Shown: piece by piece, positions 1 to 6,438 of the stretch | Layout of the letters: each line of letters opens with the position of its first letter | How positions within the stretch are numbered: position 1 is the stretch's first letter | NCBI GenBank assembly: GCA_900319595.1 | Contig: ONOZ01000172.1 | Coordinates: 1-6,819, forward strand | Direction: 5' to 3' | Origin: an uncultured Bacteroidales bacterium | GTDB taxonomy: Bacteria; Bacteroidota; Bacteroidia; Bacteroidales; P3 | DNA length: 6,819 nt | Made by a program: the position numbers and the translations under genes | Notes under the pieces: generated by a model | What the model saw: only the letters and a program-made list of their open reading frames with translations | What the model was told of the DNA's origin: nothing | The model's database searches: none

Positions 1-1
1 C

Positions 2-682
2 TCTTTGCAAGCACAAAAGATTACATTATTATACGAGGAAGAAGCAATCATGGGAGAGACTTTGGAGATAGAGCTTAATCCAGAGGCAACAAGGAACATG
101 ACCTTTATACATATTCAGAATGATGCAGAGGGCGAGGTAACTTTTAGAATTGAAATGAATCCCACTGTGTCTGATGGTAATACTGTTAGTATGTGTTTTG
201 CGGGACAGTGTATGGCTCCGACGAATTTCAAATCTGCTGCAGTTACTGTTGCTGCAGGTGAAGTATATACCCAATTTGATTTGCAATATGAATATACTTC
301 GTTGGAAGAGTCTTCAGTTTTACTTCATTTCATAGATACATTGACCAACGAGACTTTAAAGAAATTAAATGTTGTATATAAAAATAACGTTGGCTTAACG
401 GAGAATGCAGACGATAAAAATATAAAATTATCTGTCGTTGCACAGCCAAATCCTGCCACAAACAACGTAACTTTCAACTATTCAGTACCTGCAAAATACA
501 AAAATGCTCAATTAGTTGTTAGAAATTCTTTGGGAAGCGTAGTAAAACAAAGTGTTATTAAGACAGGAGTTCATGCGAAAGCAAATGTAAATGTTTCAGA
601 ACTTGCAAACGGAGTTTATTTTTACTCTATAATTGCAGATGGAGCAACATTAGTTACGAAAAAATTGATAGTAAAACACTAA
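2..682 (+). CDS. Secreted protein with T9SS type A C-terminal sorting domain (5' end outside window)
   Basis: The reading frame is open to the left edge, so the start lies outside the window. The first visible residues, S-L-Q-A-Q-K, look like the end of a signal peptide cleaved near the QA/Q junction, so nearly the whole mature protein (about 220 residues) is present. Counting from the Leu codon at base 5, residues 5-126 form a beta-rich domain of unknown function with a close Cys pair (C64, C69; CFAGQC) that could form a disulfide outside the cell. Residues 140-225 match the Por secretion tail: PNP (148-150), a G-x-x-V turn, ELANGVYFYSI, then KKLIVKH at the end. In this family the tail directs export through the type IX system and is usually removed at the cell surface. 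The role of the N-terminal domain is not recognisable; it could be an adhesin-like or carbohydrate-binding module. A hairpin terminator follows 15 bases after the stop. Confidence 0.85.
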   Translation, partial: SLQAQKITLLYEEEAIMGETLEIELNPEATRNMTFIHIQNDAEGEVTFRIEMNPTVSDGNTVSMCFAGQCMAPTNFKSAAVTVAAGEVYTQFDLQYEYTSLEESSVLLHFIDTLTNETLKKLNVVYKNNVGLTENADDKNIKLSVVAQPNPATNNVTFNYSVPAKYKNAQLVVRNSLGSVVKQSVIKTGVHAKANVNVSELANGVYFYSIIADGATLVTKKLIVKH

Positions 683-697
683 AATATGTATAGAAAG

Positions 698-740
698 AAA
701 GACAGCGTTGAGGGAATTAAGCCTATGACGCTGTCTTTTT
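698..740 (+). terminator. Rho-independent terminator after the T9SS-cargo gene
   Basis: Bases 698-708 (AAAGACAGCGT) are perfectly complementary to 728-738 (ACGCTGTCTTT), an 11-bp stem. Short GG/CC pairing inside the 19-base loop (712-713 with 722-723) could extend it. The right arm runs into a T tract (736-740). Its position just after the stop codon fits a transcript end and separates this gene from cstA. Confidence 0.88.
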
Positions 741-765
741 ATTTATATCAAGAAAAAAATAAATA

Positions 766-798
766 ATTGTCGTAATAAAAATATTATTTTTTGACAAT
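766..798. repeat. Nested AT-rich inverted repeat upstream of cstA
   Basis: An outer dyad ATTGTC (766-771) / GACAAT (793-798) encloses an inner dyad TAATA (773-777) / TATTA (782-786). It lies 52-84 bases before the cstA start. It has no T tail and is unlikely to be a terminator. It could be a regulator-binding site for cstA, but AT-rich DNA makes such dyads by chance, and the regulator is unknown. No convincing TAnnTTTG promoter element could be found between here and the cstA start. Confidence 0.3.
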
Positions 799-849
799 AA
801 TTTAATAGCATCGCATCTATCATTATTGGCTATAAGAAAGTGATAAATT

Positions 850-2298
850 ATGATTAGTTTTATATCGGCGTTAATACTTTTAATTCTTGGTTATCTGCTT
901 TATGGTAAAGTAGCAGAAAGAGTTTTCAAAACAAATTGTGATAGAAAAACACCTGCAATCGCAAATCCAGATGGCGTTGATTACATTGCTATGCCATGGT
1001 GGAAATTATATTTAATACAATTTTTATACATTGCAGGTACAGGTCCAATTTTTGGGGCAGTTATGGGAATTATGTTTGGTCCTGCAGCATTTTTTTGGAT
1101 AGTATTCGGAACGATCTTTGGCGGAGCAGTACATGATTTTATTTCTGCAATGATTTCTATACGACAAAACGGAGCAAGTTTAACGGAAATAGTAGGCTCT
1201 CAATTAGGAAAACGAGTTAAAACGGTGATGCTAATTTTTACAGTGTTTTTGTTAGTTATGGTTGGAGCAGTATTTGTATCTCAGCCAGCGGCTTTGCTTC
1301 ATGGTCTAGTGCCAAGTATTAGTGTTACTTTGTTTGGAATAATAGTTTTTGCGTATTATCTTTTGGCAACACTTTTGCCGGTGGATAAGATAATAGGAAA
1401 GATATACCCTATCTTTGGTTTTATATTTATTTTTATGGCTTTGGGACTTTTGTTTTCTATTTTTCATACCAATGCACCTATACCCGAAGTTTGGAGTGGT
1501 CTTTCATCTATGCATCCGAAAGGATTTCCAATTTACCCTATGATGTTCATATCTATAGCCTGCGGAGCAATAAGTGGATTTCATGCGACTCAATCTCCAC
1601 TAATGGCACGTTGTATAACAAATGAACGTTATGGTAGAAGAGTTTTTTATGGAGCAATGATAACCGAAGGTATTGTAGCATTGATCTGGGCAGCAAGTGC
1701 TTCATCTTTCTTTTCTTCTATGTATCCCGATTGTCCTAATGGAATAATTGCGTTACAGCAGTATTCAGCTGAGGGACACGAGACGGCGGAGATAGTATCA
1801 GCCATTTGCAAAGGTTGGTTAGGTACGGTAGGAGGTATATTAGCAATAATAGGTGTTGTTGTAGCCCCAATAACGAGTGGCGATACGGCCCTAAGGAGTG
1901 GCAGGTTGATCATCGCAGATTTTCTACATTTAGACCAAAAACCTATTGCAAAAAGATTGTTGGTAGCAGTGCCAATATTTGCAGTTACTTTCCTAATAAT
2001 GAATATACAAGCCGATGTACTTTGGCGTTATTTTGCTTGGAGTAATCAGACATTATCCATATTCACACTTTGGGCTTGTTCGGTATATTTATATAAACAA
2101 AAGCGACAATTTATAATTACCTTAATTCCCGCAATGTTCATGACAAGTGTTTGTACTTGTTACATATTGTTTGCCCCCGAAGGTTTAGGATTGCCTTATA
2201 TTATAAGTGTTGGCTGTGGTATAGCAATGGCATGTCTATTCCTATTCATATTTATTTATTGGACAAGAAAATATGGGCAGGAATATACAAAGAATTAA
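850..2298 (+). CDS. cstA: CstA-family carbon starvation protein (pyruvate/peptide transporter), short form
   Basis: This is a polytopic inner-membrane protein of 482 residues with about 13 hydrophobic segments. CstA-family members in enteric bacteria import pyruvate or peptides when carbon is scarce. Family landmarks, in order: MPWWKLYLIQFLYIAGTGPIFGA (48-70), the helix with GGAVHDFISAM (91-101), SGFHATQSP (242-250), the APITSGDTALRSGRLIIAD loop (339-357) and FAWSNQTLS (395-403). At 482 residues it is well short of the roughly 700 of the E. coli proteins CstA and BtsT, lacking the extra C-terminal membrane region; short forms occur in Bacteroidota and Firmicutes. The ATG start gives an immediate membrane segment (residues 1-18). 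There is no clear Shine-Dalgarno sequence, as is normal for this group. It stands alone: a terminator precedes it and the next gene has its own promoter. Substrate (pyruvate versus peptides) is inferred from the family only. Confidence 0.9.
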   Translation: MISFISALILLILGYLLYGKVAERVFKTNCDRKTPAIANPDGVDYIAMPWWKLYLIQFLYIAGTGPIFGAVMGIMFGPAAFFWIVFGTIFGGAVHDFISAMISIRQNGASLTEIVGSQLGKRVKTVMLIFTVFLLVMVGAVFVSQPAALLHGLVPSISVTLFGIIVFAYYLLATLLPVDKIIGKIYPIFGFIFIFMALGLLFSIFHTNAPIPEVWSGLSSMHPKGFPIYPMMFISIACGAISGFHATQSPLMARCITNERYGRRVFYGAMITEGIVALIWAASASSFFSSMYPDCPNGIIALQQYSAEGHETAEIVSAICKGWLGTVGGILAIIGVVVAPITSGDTALRSGRLIIADFLHLDQKPIAKRLLVAVPIFAVTFLIMNIQADVLWRYFAWSNQTLSIFTLWACSVYLYKQKRQFIITLIPAMFMTSVCTCYILFAPEGLGLPYIISVGCGIAMACLFLFIFIYWTRKYGQEYTKN

Positions 2299-2315
2299 TA
2301 AAAAAGTAAGAAAAT

Positions 2316-2346
2316 ATTGTAAATTGGAATTTTATTTATATATTTG
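2316..2346 (+). promoter_or_regulatory. Bacteroidota-type promoter for the 141-residue protein gene
   Basis: The -7 element TATATTTG (2339-2346) matches TAnnTTTG exactly. An ATTG (2316-2319) sits 19 bases upstream in the -33 position (consensus TTTG). The predicted transcript start is near 2352, leaving a leader of about 36 bases before the ATG at 2389. The gene may therefore be transcribed independently of cstA, after which I see no convincing terminator. Confidence 0.65.
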
Positions 2347-2388
2347 CAATTACAAAGTTTAGATTATAAGTAAAAAACATAGATAATT

Positions 2389-2814
2389 ATGAAAAGATTG
2401 GAAGAATTGGCAAATGAATTTGCTAATAATGTTAGGAAAGAAATAGAAAAACATCATCCGTATTCTCCTATTAAAGAAACAAAAATCGGAGATGTGATTC
2501 GAGAGTACAATATTTGCAGAAAAGAAGAAGAACTTGCAGATAAGAGTATAGAAGACGTGATGGAAATGGTTATAGTTGACCAGAATATTAAACGTGAATA
2601 TGATGGCAAACATCTTTTGAAGTTTCAGACGATGGGCTATACTTTTTATATTAGCGTAAAAGATAAAACTAAAATTCTTGGTGCAGATAAACAGGAATTG
2701 GCTCACCCTAAATTTTGGTTGGCATTGCTTTTGATAAGCGTAGAACCAAACCCTGACTCAATAGCAGGTATTAAATTTGAGTTGAATTACGAACCTGTTG
2801 TAACATTCAATTAG
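2389..2814 (+). CDS. Conserved-looking hypothetical protein, 141 residues
   Basis: I do not recognise this protein. It has no signal peptide or membrane segment, so it is probably cytoplasmic. Residues 1-23 form a charged amphipathic helix (MKRLEELANEFANNVRKEIEKHH), followed by HPYSPIKETKIGDVIREYNICRKEEELADKSIEDVMEM (22-59), which looks helical. Then come mixed helix/strand segments, including GYTFYISVKDKTKILG (83-98), the helix-like FWLALLLISVEPNPDS (109-124) and a C-terminal strand KFELNYEPVVTFN. The frame is intact, codon use resembles the neighbours, and a good promoter precedes it, which together argue for a real gene. It is followed after 40 bases by the end of the convergent NlpC/P60 gene. 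It has no obvious functional link to either neighbour. No enzyme motif is visible. Confidence 0.75.
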   Translation: MKRLEELANEFANNVRKEIEKHHPYSPIKETKIGDVIREYNICRKEEELADKSIEDVMEMVIVDQNIKREYDGKHLLKFQTMGYTFYISVKDKTKILGADKQELAHPKFWLALLLISVEPNPDSIAGIKFELNYEPVVTFN

Positions 2815-2854
2815 TTTGTTGCATTTTATTTTGGAATAGCATATAGTAAGGAGC

Positions 2855-3655
2855 TTAAAAAAGGCGTTGAATCTTACAAAGATGGTGAGAATAAGAGTTT
2901 TCACTATCTTTTATAATTATTCCATTTTCATTGATATTATCTATACGTACCTTTCCGCTACAATGAATGATTTTACTCTCGCCCAAGTAAATGCCTACGT
3001 GCGTAATTTTGCCTTCGCTATTGTCGAAAAAACATAAATCACTATTTTGAATCTCTCCGAAACTAACTCGCTGACCTTGTGTTGCCTGTTGATAAGCATC
3101 TCGTTTCAAGTTAATGCCAGCAAAAGCAAATACATTTTGGGTAAATCCACTACAATCTAATCCAAATATGTTTTTGCCACCCCATTGATACGGAGTATTC
3201 AGGTATAATAATGCAATGGCATTGATAAGTAAGGGATTAAGTTTAGTTTTGTGTATCACGTTACCTTCTATTAAAGTGAAATTATGTCCATTTATAGTAA
3301 ATTTTTTATCAGGTAGCTTTGTAGCCATTGGGATAGTGATAATATCTTCGTCCATTTTAATTTTTGCAATAGGGGAGGAGATAATATAGTTGGAATAGGT
3401 ATTATAATTATTCTCAGTTATGTTATTAGAATCATTGATAATCAATGTATTTCGCTCATCTATCCAGCCCTCATAATCATCCGCAATATTACGGATTCTT
3501 AACCATGAGTCAGTAGATTTATTGCCGATGGACGTTTTTTCAAGTATTACAACAAGATCACCGAATAATAGTTGAGTAATTTGTTCGCTATAACTATTAG
3601 GTTCTTTCCTTACAGGCACAACTCCTAAATATGTAAAACCAAGATTTTGCAACAT
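2855..3655 (-). CDS. NlpC/P60 (C40) peptidase with N-terminal SH3b-like domain, YkfC-like
   Basis: This 266-residue protein is probably a cysteine peptidase that cuts murein peptides at the gamma-D-Glu-diamino acid bond. Residues 10-70 resemble a bacterial SH3 domain (GVVPVRKEP, EQITQLLFGDLVVILEK, DDYEGWID). Residues 140-245 are the NlpC/P60 domain: YQWGGK (156-161), the catalytic Cys in LDCSGF (C168), DLCFF (206-210), the catalytic His in ITHVGIYLG (H219), and a third polar residue in IIHCSG (H231). The arrangement matches YkfC-type enzymes of Bacillus and Bacteroides. There is no signal peptide, and the N-terminal SH3b strand begins within the first few residues, so the start is sound and the enzyme is probably cytoplasmic, fitting peptide recycling rather than wall cleavage outside the membrane. 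It begins one base after the DUF4301 stop codon (TAAaATG), so the two are cotranscribed and probably translationally coupled. Confidence 0.9.
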   Translation of the reverse strand: MLQNLGFTYLGVVPVRKEPNSYSEQITQLLFGDLVVILEKTSIGNKSTDSWLRIRNIADDYEGWIDERNTLIINDSNNITENNYNTYSNYIISSPIAKIKMDEDIITIPMATKLPDKKFTINGHNFTLIEGNVIHKTKLNPLLINAIALLYLNTPYQWGGKNIFGLDCSGFTQNVFAFAGINLKRDAYQQATQGQRVSFGEIQNSDLCFFDNSEGKITHVGIYLGESKIIHCSGKVRIDNINENGIIIKDSENSYSHHLCKIQRLF

Positions 3656-3656
3656 T

Positions 3657-5192
3657 TTATTGATGTTCTTCCTTTAATAAATCGTTCAATGTCTTTACTG
3701 GCGAAAATGTTTCCAAAGGAACCTCCACAAATATGGTAATCCATTTCGCCATTGCACCATTCCACAATCCTGGTCGTTCCATTGCCTTTATTGGTTTGCC
3801 TTCATGAGTTTTTTCTGTTATGAATCCTGCTTGATTGTCTATAAATTTCTTTAATACAAATCTATTTCCTTGCCAATCTTTAGTAGAAACCACTAAATCA
3901 ACAGGATTGAAGTGAGTAGATTGTTTTATAATATTTTTTGTTTTATAACTATTCAAACACATTTGTGCAGTTTCTACAATTTGCAAAGAAATTTCATCTC
4001 CTCTTTTTACATAGTAAGGTCCTCCGCCCGGCTCTCCGGTGTTTTTTACCATACCACATACTCTAATAGGACGACTCAATATCTCTCTCAAATAGTGTTT
4101 GTAAGCGGTTAGAGTAGGAAATTCGGTATGATTCATTATTTCCGTTATCCCCAAATGTTTAGTCATCGTACGGGCAATACTTACTAAATCTTGTTTTGTT
4201 AGCTTTGTCTGTTTTAGTTTTGTCATAAGTGTATTGACTTTTTGTTTAGTAAAAATCAATACTCCTCCAAGTAACTCTTTATTATATATAGTTTCTCTTG
4301 TATAGCACGAGGAAATATTGTCTATATTTTTGATGAAGATTATATCGGAATCAATCTTTTCTAAATTACCAATCAATGCACCGTGTCCAGATGGGCGAAA
4401 AACCAATTCGCCTTTGCTATCGTAAAATGGTGTATTGTCTGGATTTACAGCTATAGTGTCGGTAGAATGCTCTTGGAATGAAAAAGTAATATTATACCTT
4501 AAATTATATTTCTTTTCATATATTGGCACCAATTGTTTTTTTAATTCCTCGAAACCCTCCAAATGTTCTTTAGTTATTGTAAAATGTATATTAGCATTAC
4601 CTTTAGAGCAAGCATATTCCCCTGCCTCTTTAAGATGTTGTTCAAATGCAGTCATCAAATGCTTGTCCTCTGCATCTTTATGAAAAGTTATCCATGCCTT
4701 AGGGTATTTGCCATAGTTTAGACCTCTTGGGGTTACAATAAATTCTACTATTGTTTTGTAATCTTTATTTTTCAAACAATCCTTAATAGATAGTTTTTCT
4801 TTTTTCATGCCTTTGGAGAGTAAATCGTAAAAAGCAAATTTATTCAAATTATCTATTGCCTGTTTTACTTGCTCAAAATTTTCGATAGGAGTTGTTTCTT
4901 CATCTTTATACTGCTCTAAAAATGTATAGAAATCTTTCATCATTCTCGTAGCAGCACCTGAGGCGGGTACAAACTTTGTTATAGAGTAATTTTCTTTATT
5001 ATCATCATAGAGTTTTACTAATTCCGTCGTTTGTTTTGTATCATATAATCGTATCCCATCATTGATTGTCGCCGCTCTTACTAACCACATAGTAGGAATG
5101 CCATTAGAGAAGTCCTCTAATTGTTGATTTATATCTTCTATTTTTAAGCCGTGTTTTTTTATTTGCTTTAAATCTTGCGTAGAAAAGTCCAT
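3657..5192 (-). CDS. DUF4301 family protein, possible nucleotidyltransferase-like enzyme
   Basis: This is a 511-residue protein, the length expected for DUF4301, a family found mainly in Bacteroidota and without an established function. It has no signal peptide or membrane segment. Landmarks: KFVPASGAATRMMKDF (73-88), TPRGLNYGKYPKAWITFHKD (154-173), VFRPSGHGALIGNL (264-277), DIIFIKNIDN (283-292), RPIRVCGMVKNTGEPGGGPYYVK (374-396) and WQGNRFVLKKFIDNQAGFI (440-458). By eye, the G-A-A-T-R-M loop, the PK lysine, the P-S-G-H-G element and the K-N-I-D-N motif follow the order seen in UDP-sugar pyrophosphorylases (UDPGP type: G-x-G-T-R loop, PK, P-x-GHG, N-x-DN). This suggests a GT-A nucleotidyltransferase fold, but it is my inference; substrate is unknown. 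It is the first gene of a two-gene unit with the NlpC/P60 peptidase and diverges from the carbamoyltransferase gene. The start was chosen because it is the first ATG after a good -7 element, about 30 bases away. Confidence 0.85.
   Translation of the reverse strand: MDFSTQDLKQIKKHGLKIEDINQQLEDFSNGIPTMWLVRAATINDGIRLYDTKQTTELVKLYDDNKENYSITKFVPASGAATRMMKDFYTFLEQYKDEETTPIENFEQVKQAIDNLNKFAFYDLLSKGMKKEKLSIKDCLKNKDYKTIVEFIVTPRGLNYGKYPKAWITFHKDAEDKHLMTAFEQHLKEAGEYACSKGNANIHFTITKEHLEGFEELKKQLVPIYEKKYNLRYNITFSFQEHSTDTIAVNPDNTPFYDSKGELVFRPSGHGALIGNLEKIDSDIIFIKNIDNISSCYTRETIYNKELLGGVLIFTKQKVNTLMTKLKQTKLTKQDLVSIARTMTKHLGITEIMNHTEFPTLTAYKHYLREILSRPIRVCGMVKNTGEPGGGPYYVKRGDEISLQIVETAQMCLNSYKTKNIIKQSTHFNPVDLVVSTKDWQGNRFVLKKFIDNQAGFITEKTHEGKPIKAMERPGLWNGAMAKWITIFVEVPLETFSPVKTLNDLLKEEHQ
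3668..3675 (-). promoter_or_regulatory. Shine-Dalgarno-like site inside the end of the DUF4301 gene, before the NlpC/P60 start
   Basis: On the minus strand AAAGGAAG (3675 to 3668) lies about 13 bases before the ATG at 3655, within the last codons of the upstream gene. The other starts in this window have only A/T-rich leaders, so this purine-rich stretch stands out. It could support re-initiation at the TAAaATG junction. The spacing is long for a classical site, and the bases also encode Lys-Glu-Glu. Confidence 0.35.
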
Positions 5193-5222
5193 AAAAATAT
5201 TATATTATGAATTTTGATTGTG

Positions 5223-5230
5223 CAAAGGTA
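5223..5230 (-). promoter_or_regulatory. -7 promoter element of the DUF4301-NlpC/P60 unit
   Basis: On the minus strand the sequence reads TACCTTTG (5230 to 5223), an exact TAnnTTTG match, followed by CA. The transcript would start near 5217, about 25 bases before the ATG at 5192. No TTTG lies at the expected -33 distance; the nearest similar sequence is TTGACC slightly too far upstream (5258-5253). The -7 assignment is good and the -33 is weak. Confidence 0.6.
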
Positions 5231-5292
5231 AGGAAATTTATGAAAATTGAATGGTCAAGCATATATTTTTTTATTTTTCCTTATTTTTATTC

Positions 5293-5320
5293 TTATATAT
5301 ATAAAAAAGTTGTATTTTTG
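5293..5320 (+). promoter_or_regulatory. Promoter of the ornithine carbamoyltransferase gene, with palindrome in the spacer
   Basis: The -7 element TATTTTTG (5313-5320) matches TAnnTTTG and runs into CAAAG, a common Bacteroidota arrangement. The predicted transcript start is near 5326, giving a leader of about 52 bases. The -33 region is only T-rich, without a clear TTTG. A 12-base palindrome TTATATATATAA (5293-5304) lies between the -33 and -7 positions; it may be an operator or merely low-complexity DNA. The divergent DUF4301 promoter lies about 85 bases to the left. Confidence 0.6.
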
Positions 5321-5378
5321 CAAAGTTATTTATAACGCAAAGACAACTAATTATTAACCATTTAAAAATAAAAACAGT

Positions 5379-6380
5379 ATGGCATTTAATTTAAGAAACC
5401 GTCATTTCCTTAAACTGTTGGATTTTACTCCTAAGGAAATACAATACATGTTGGATTTAGCAAGAGATTTGAAACGTGCTAAATATGCGGGTACAGAACA
5501 GCAACATTTGAAAGGCAAAAACATTGCATTGGTGTTTGAAAAGACATCTACTCGTACGCGTTGTGCATTTGAAGTTGCAGCACACGACCAAGGAGCACAC
5601 GTTACTTATCTTGGACCAAGTGGTTCGCAAATTGGAGTTAAGGAATCTATGAAAGATACGGCAAGAGTATTAGGTCGTATGTATGATGGTATAGAATATC
5701 GTGGTTTTGAGCAGAAAATCGTTGAGGAATTAGCACAGTATGCAGGTGTTCCTGTATGGAATGGATTGACTAACGAATTTCACCCAACTCAAATCTTAGC
5801 AGATTTCCTTACAATGACAGAACACACAGACAAACCTTTGAATCAAGTTACTTACGCTTACCTTGGCGATGCAAGATATAACATGGGTAACTCACTTATG
5901 GTAGGTGGTGTAAAAATGGGTATGGACGTAAGAATCGTTGCTCCAAAAAAATTACAGCCATCAAAAGAATTGATAGACACTTGCAAAAAGATTGCAAAGG
6001 AAACAGGTGCCAAATTAACAGTTACCGATGACGTTGCAAAAGGTGTTAAGGGTTGTGATTTCTTATATACAGATGTTTGGGTATCTATGGGAGAACCTGC
6101 AGAAGTTTGGAAAGAGAGAATCAAATTGTTAAAACCTTATCAAGTAAATAAACAAGTTATGAAATTAACAGGCAATCCTAAATGTAAATTTATGCATTGT
6201 CTGCCTGCTTATCATAATTTGGAAACGCAAGTTGGTAGAGATGTGTATAAGCAATTCAAGATTGATGGCATAGAGGTTACAGAAGATGTATTTGAAAGCG
6301 AAAATTCTATCGTTTTTGACGAGGCTGAGAACCGTATGCACACAATCAAAGCCGTTATGGTTGCTACTTTGGGCGACTAA
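5379..6380 (+). CDS. argF: Ornithine carbamoyltransferase
   Basis: This enzyme joins carbamoyl phosphate and ornithine to give citrulline and phosphate in the cytoplasm, in arginine synthesis; run in reverse it serves arginine deiminase catabolism. At 333 residues it is full length. The carbamoyl-phosphate site STRTR (57-61) and HPTQ (135-138) are intact. So are the ornithine-side DVWVSMG (232-238) and HCLP (273-276, with C274). The C-terminal block EVTEDVFES...FDEAENRMHTIKAVMVATL is also intact. It closely follows E. coli ArgI/ArgF from start to end, including KLLDFTP, YLGPSGSQIG and VPVWNGLTNEFHPTQ. It is therefore the canonical ornithine enzyme rather than the N-succinyl- or N-acetylornithine carbamoyltransferase known in several Bacteroidota, which lacks this set of motifs. 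No arginine deiminase or carbamate kinase gene lies nearby, so anabolic versus catabolic use (argF versus arcB) is unresolved. It is monocistronic, between its own promoter and a strong terminator. Confidence 0.95.
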   Translation: MAFNLRNRHFLKLLDFTPKEIQYMLDLARDLKRAKYAGTEQQHLKGKNIALVFEKTSTRTRCAFEVAAHDQGAHVTYLGPSGSQIGVKESMKDTARVLGRMYDGIEYRGFEQKIVEELAQYAGVPVWNGLTNEFHPTQILADFLTMTEHTDKPLNQVTYAYLGDARYNMGNSLMVGGVKMGMDVRIVAPKKLQPSKELIDTCKKIAKETGAKLTVTDDVAKGVKGCDFLYTDVWVSMGEPAEVWKERIKLLKPYQVNKQVMKLTGNPKCKFMHCLPAYHNLETQVGRDVYKQFKIDGIEVTEDVFESENSIVFDEAENRMHTIKAVMVATLGD

Positions 6381-6401
6381 TTGCGAATTACTACTTCAAA
6401 T

Positions 6402-6435
6402 AAAAGAGGGATAAGTTTTTCTTATTCCTCTTTTT
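6402..6435. terminator. Strong, probably bidirectional terminator between convergent genes
   Basis: Bases 6402-6415 (AAAAGAGGGATAAG) pair with 6421-6434 (CTTATTCCTCTTTT) in a 14-bp stem with one G-U pair and a 5-base T loop. On the plus strand it ends in a T tract 22 bases after the argF stop. The A run at its left side becomes a T tract on the minus strand, so it can also end transcription of the GIY-YIG gene, whose stop is 65 bases to the right. Confidence 0.9.
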
Positions 6436-6438
6436 GTT

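Noticed and set aside
5..7. TTG as the start codon of the first gene
   Set aside because: The frame is open further left and the sequence there reads like the end of a signal peptide, so the true start is outside the window.
766..798. The dyad before cstA as a terminator
   Set aside because: The arms are AT-rich and short, there is no T tail after the right arm, and a proper terminator already lies at 698-740.
1647..2045. Overlapping ORFs on both strands inside cstA
   Set aside because: They are out-of-frame shadows of a clear membrane-transporter gene and have no start signals or recognisable domains.
2359..2706. Minus-strand ORF opposite the 141-residue protein
   Set aside because: It is rich in Phe/Ile/Asn as expected from the complement of an A-rich gene, has no start context, and conflicts with the promoter-bearing plus-strand gene.
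2815..2854. Terminator between the converging 141-residue and NlpC/P60 genes
   Set aside because: No stem longer than a few base pairs could be found in this 40-base gap.
3912..4683. Plus-strand ORFs opposite the DUF4301 gene
   Set aside because: They lie wholly inside a conserved gene and show no domains; they are shadows.
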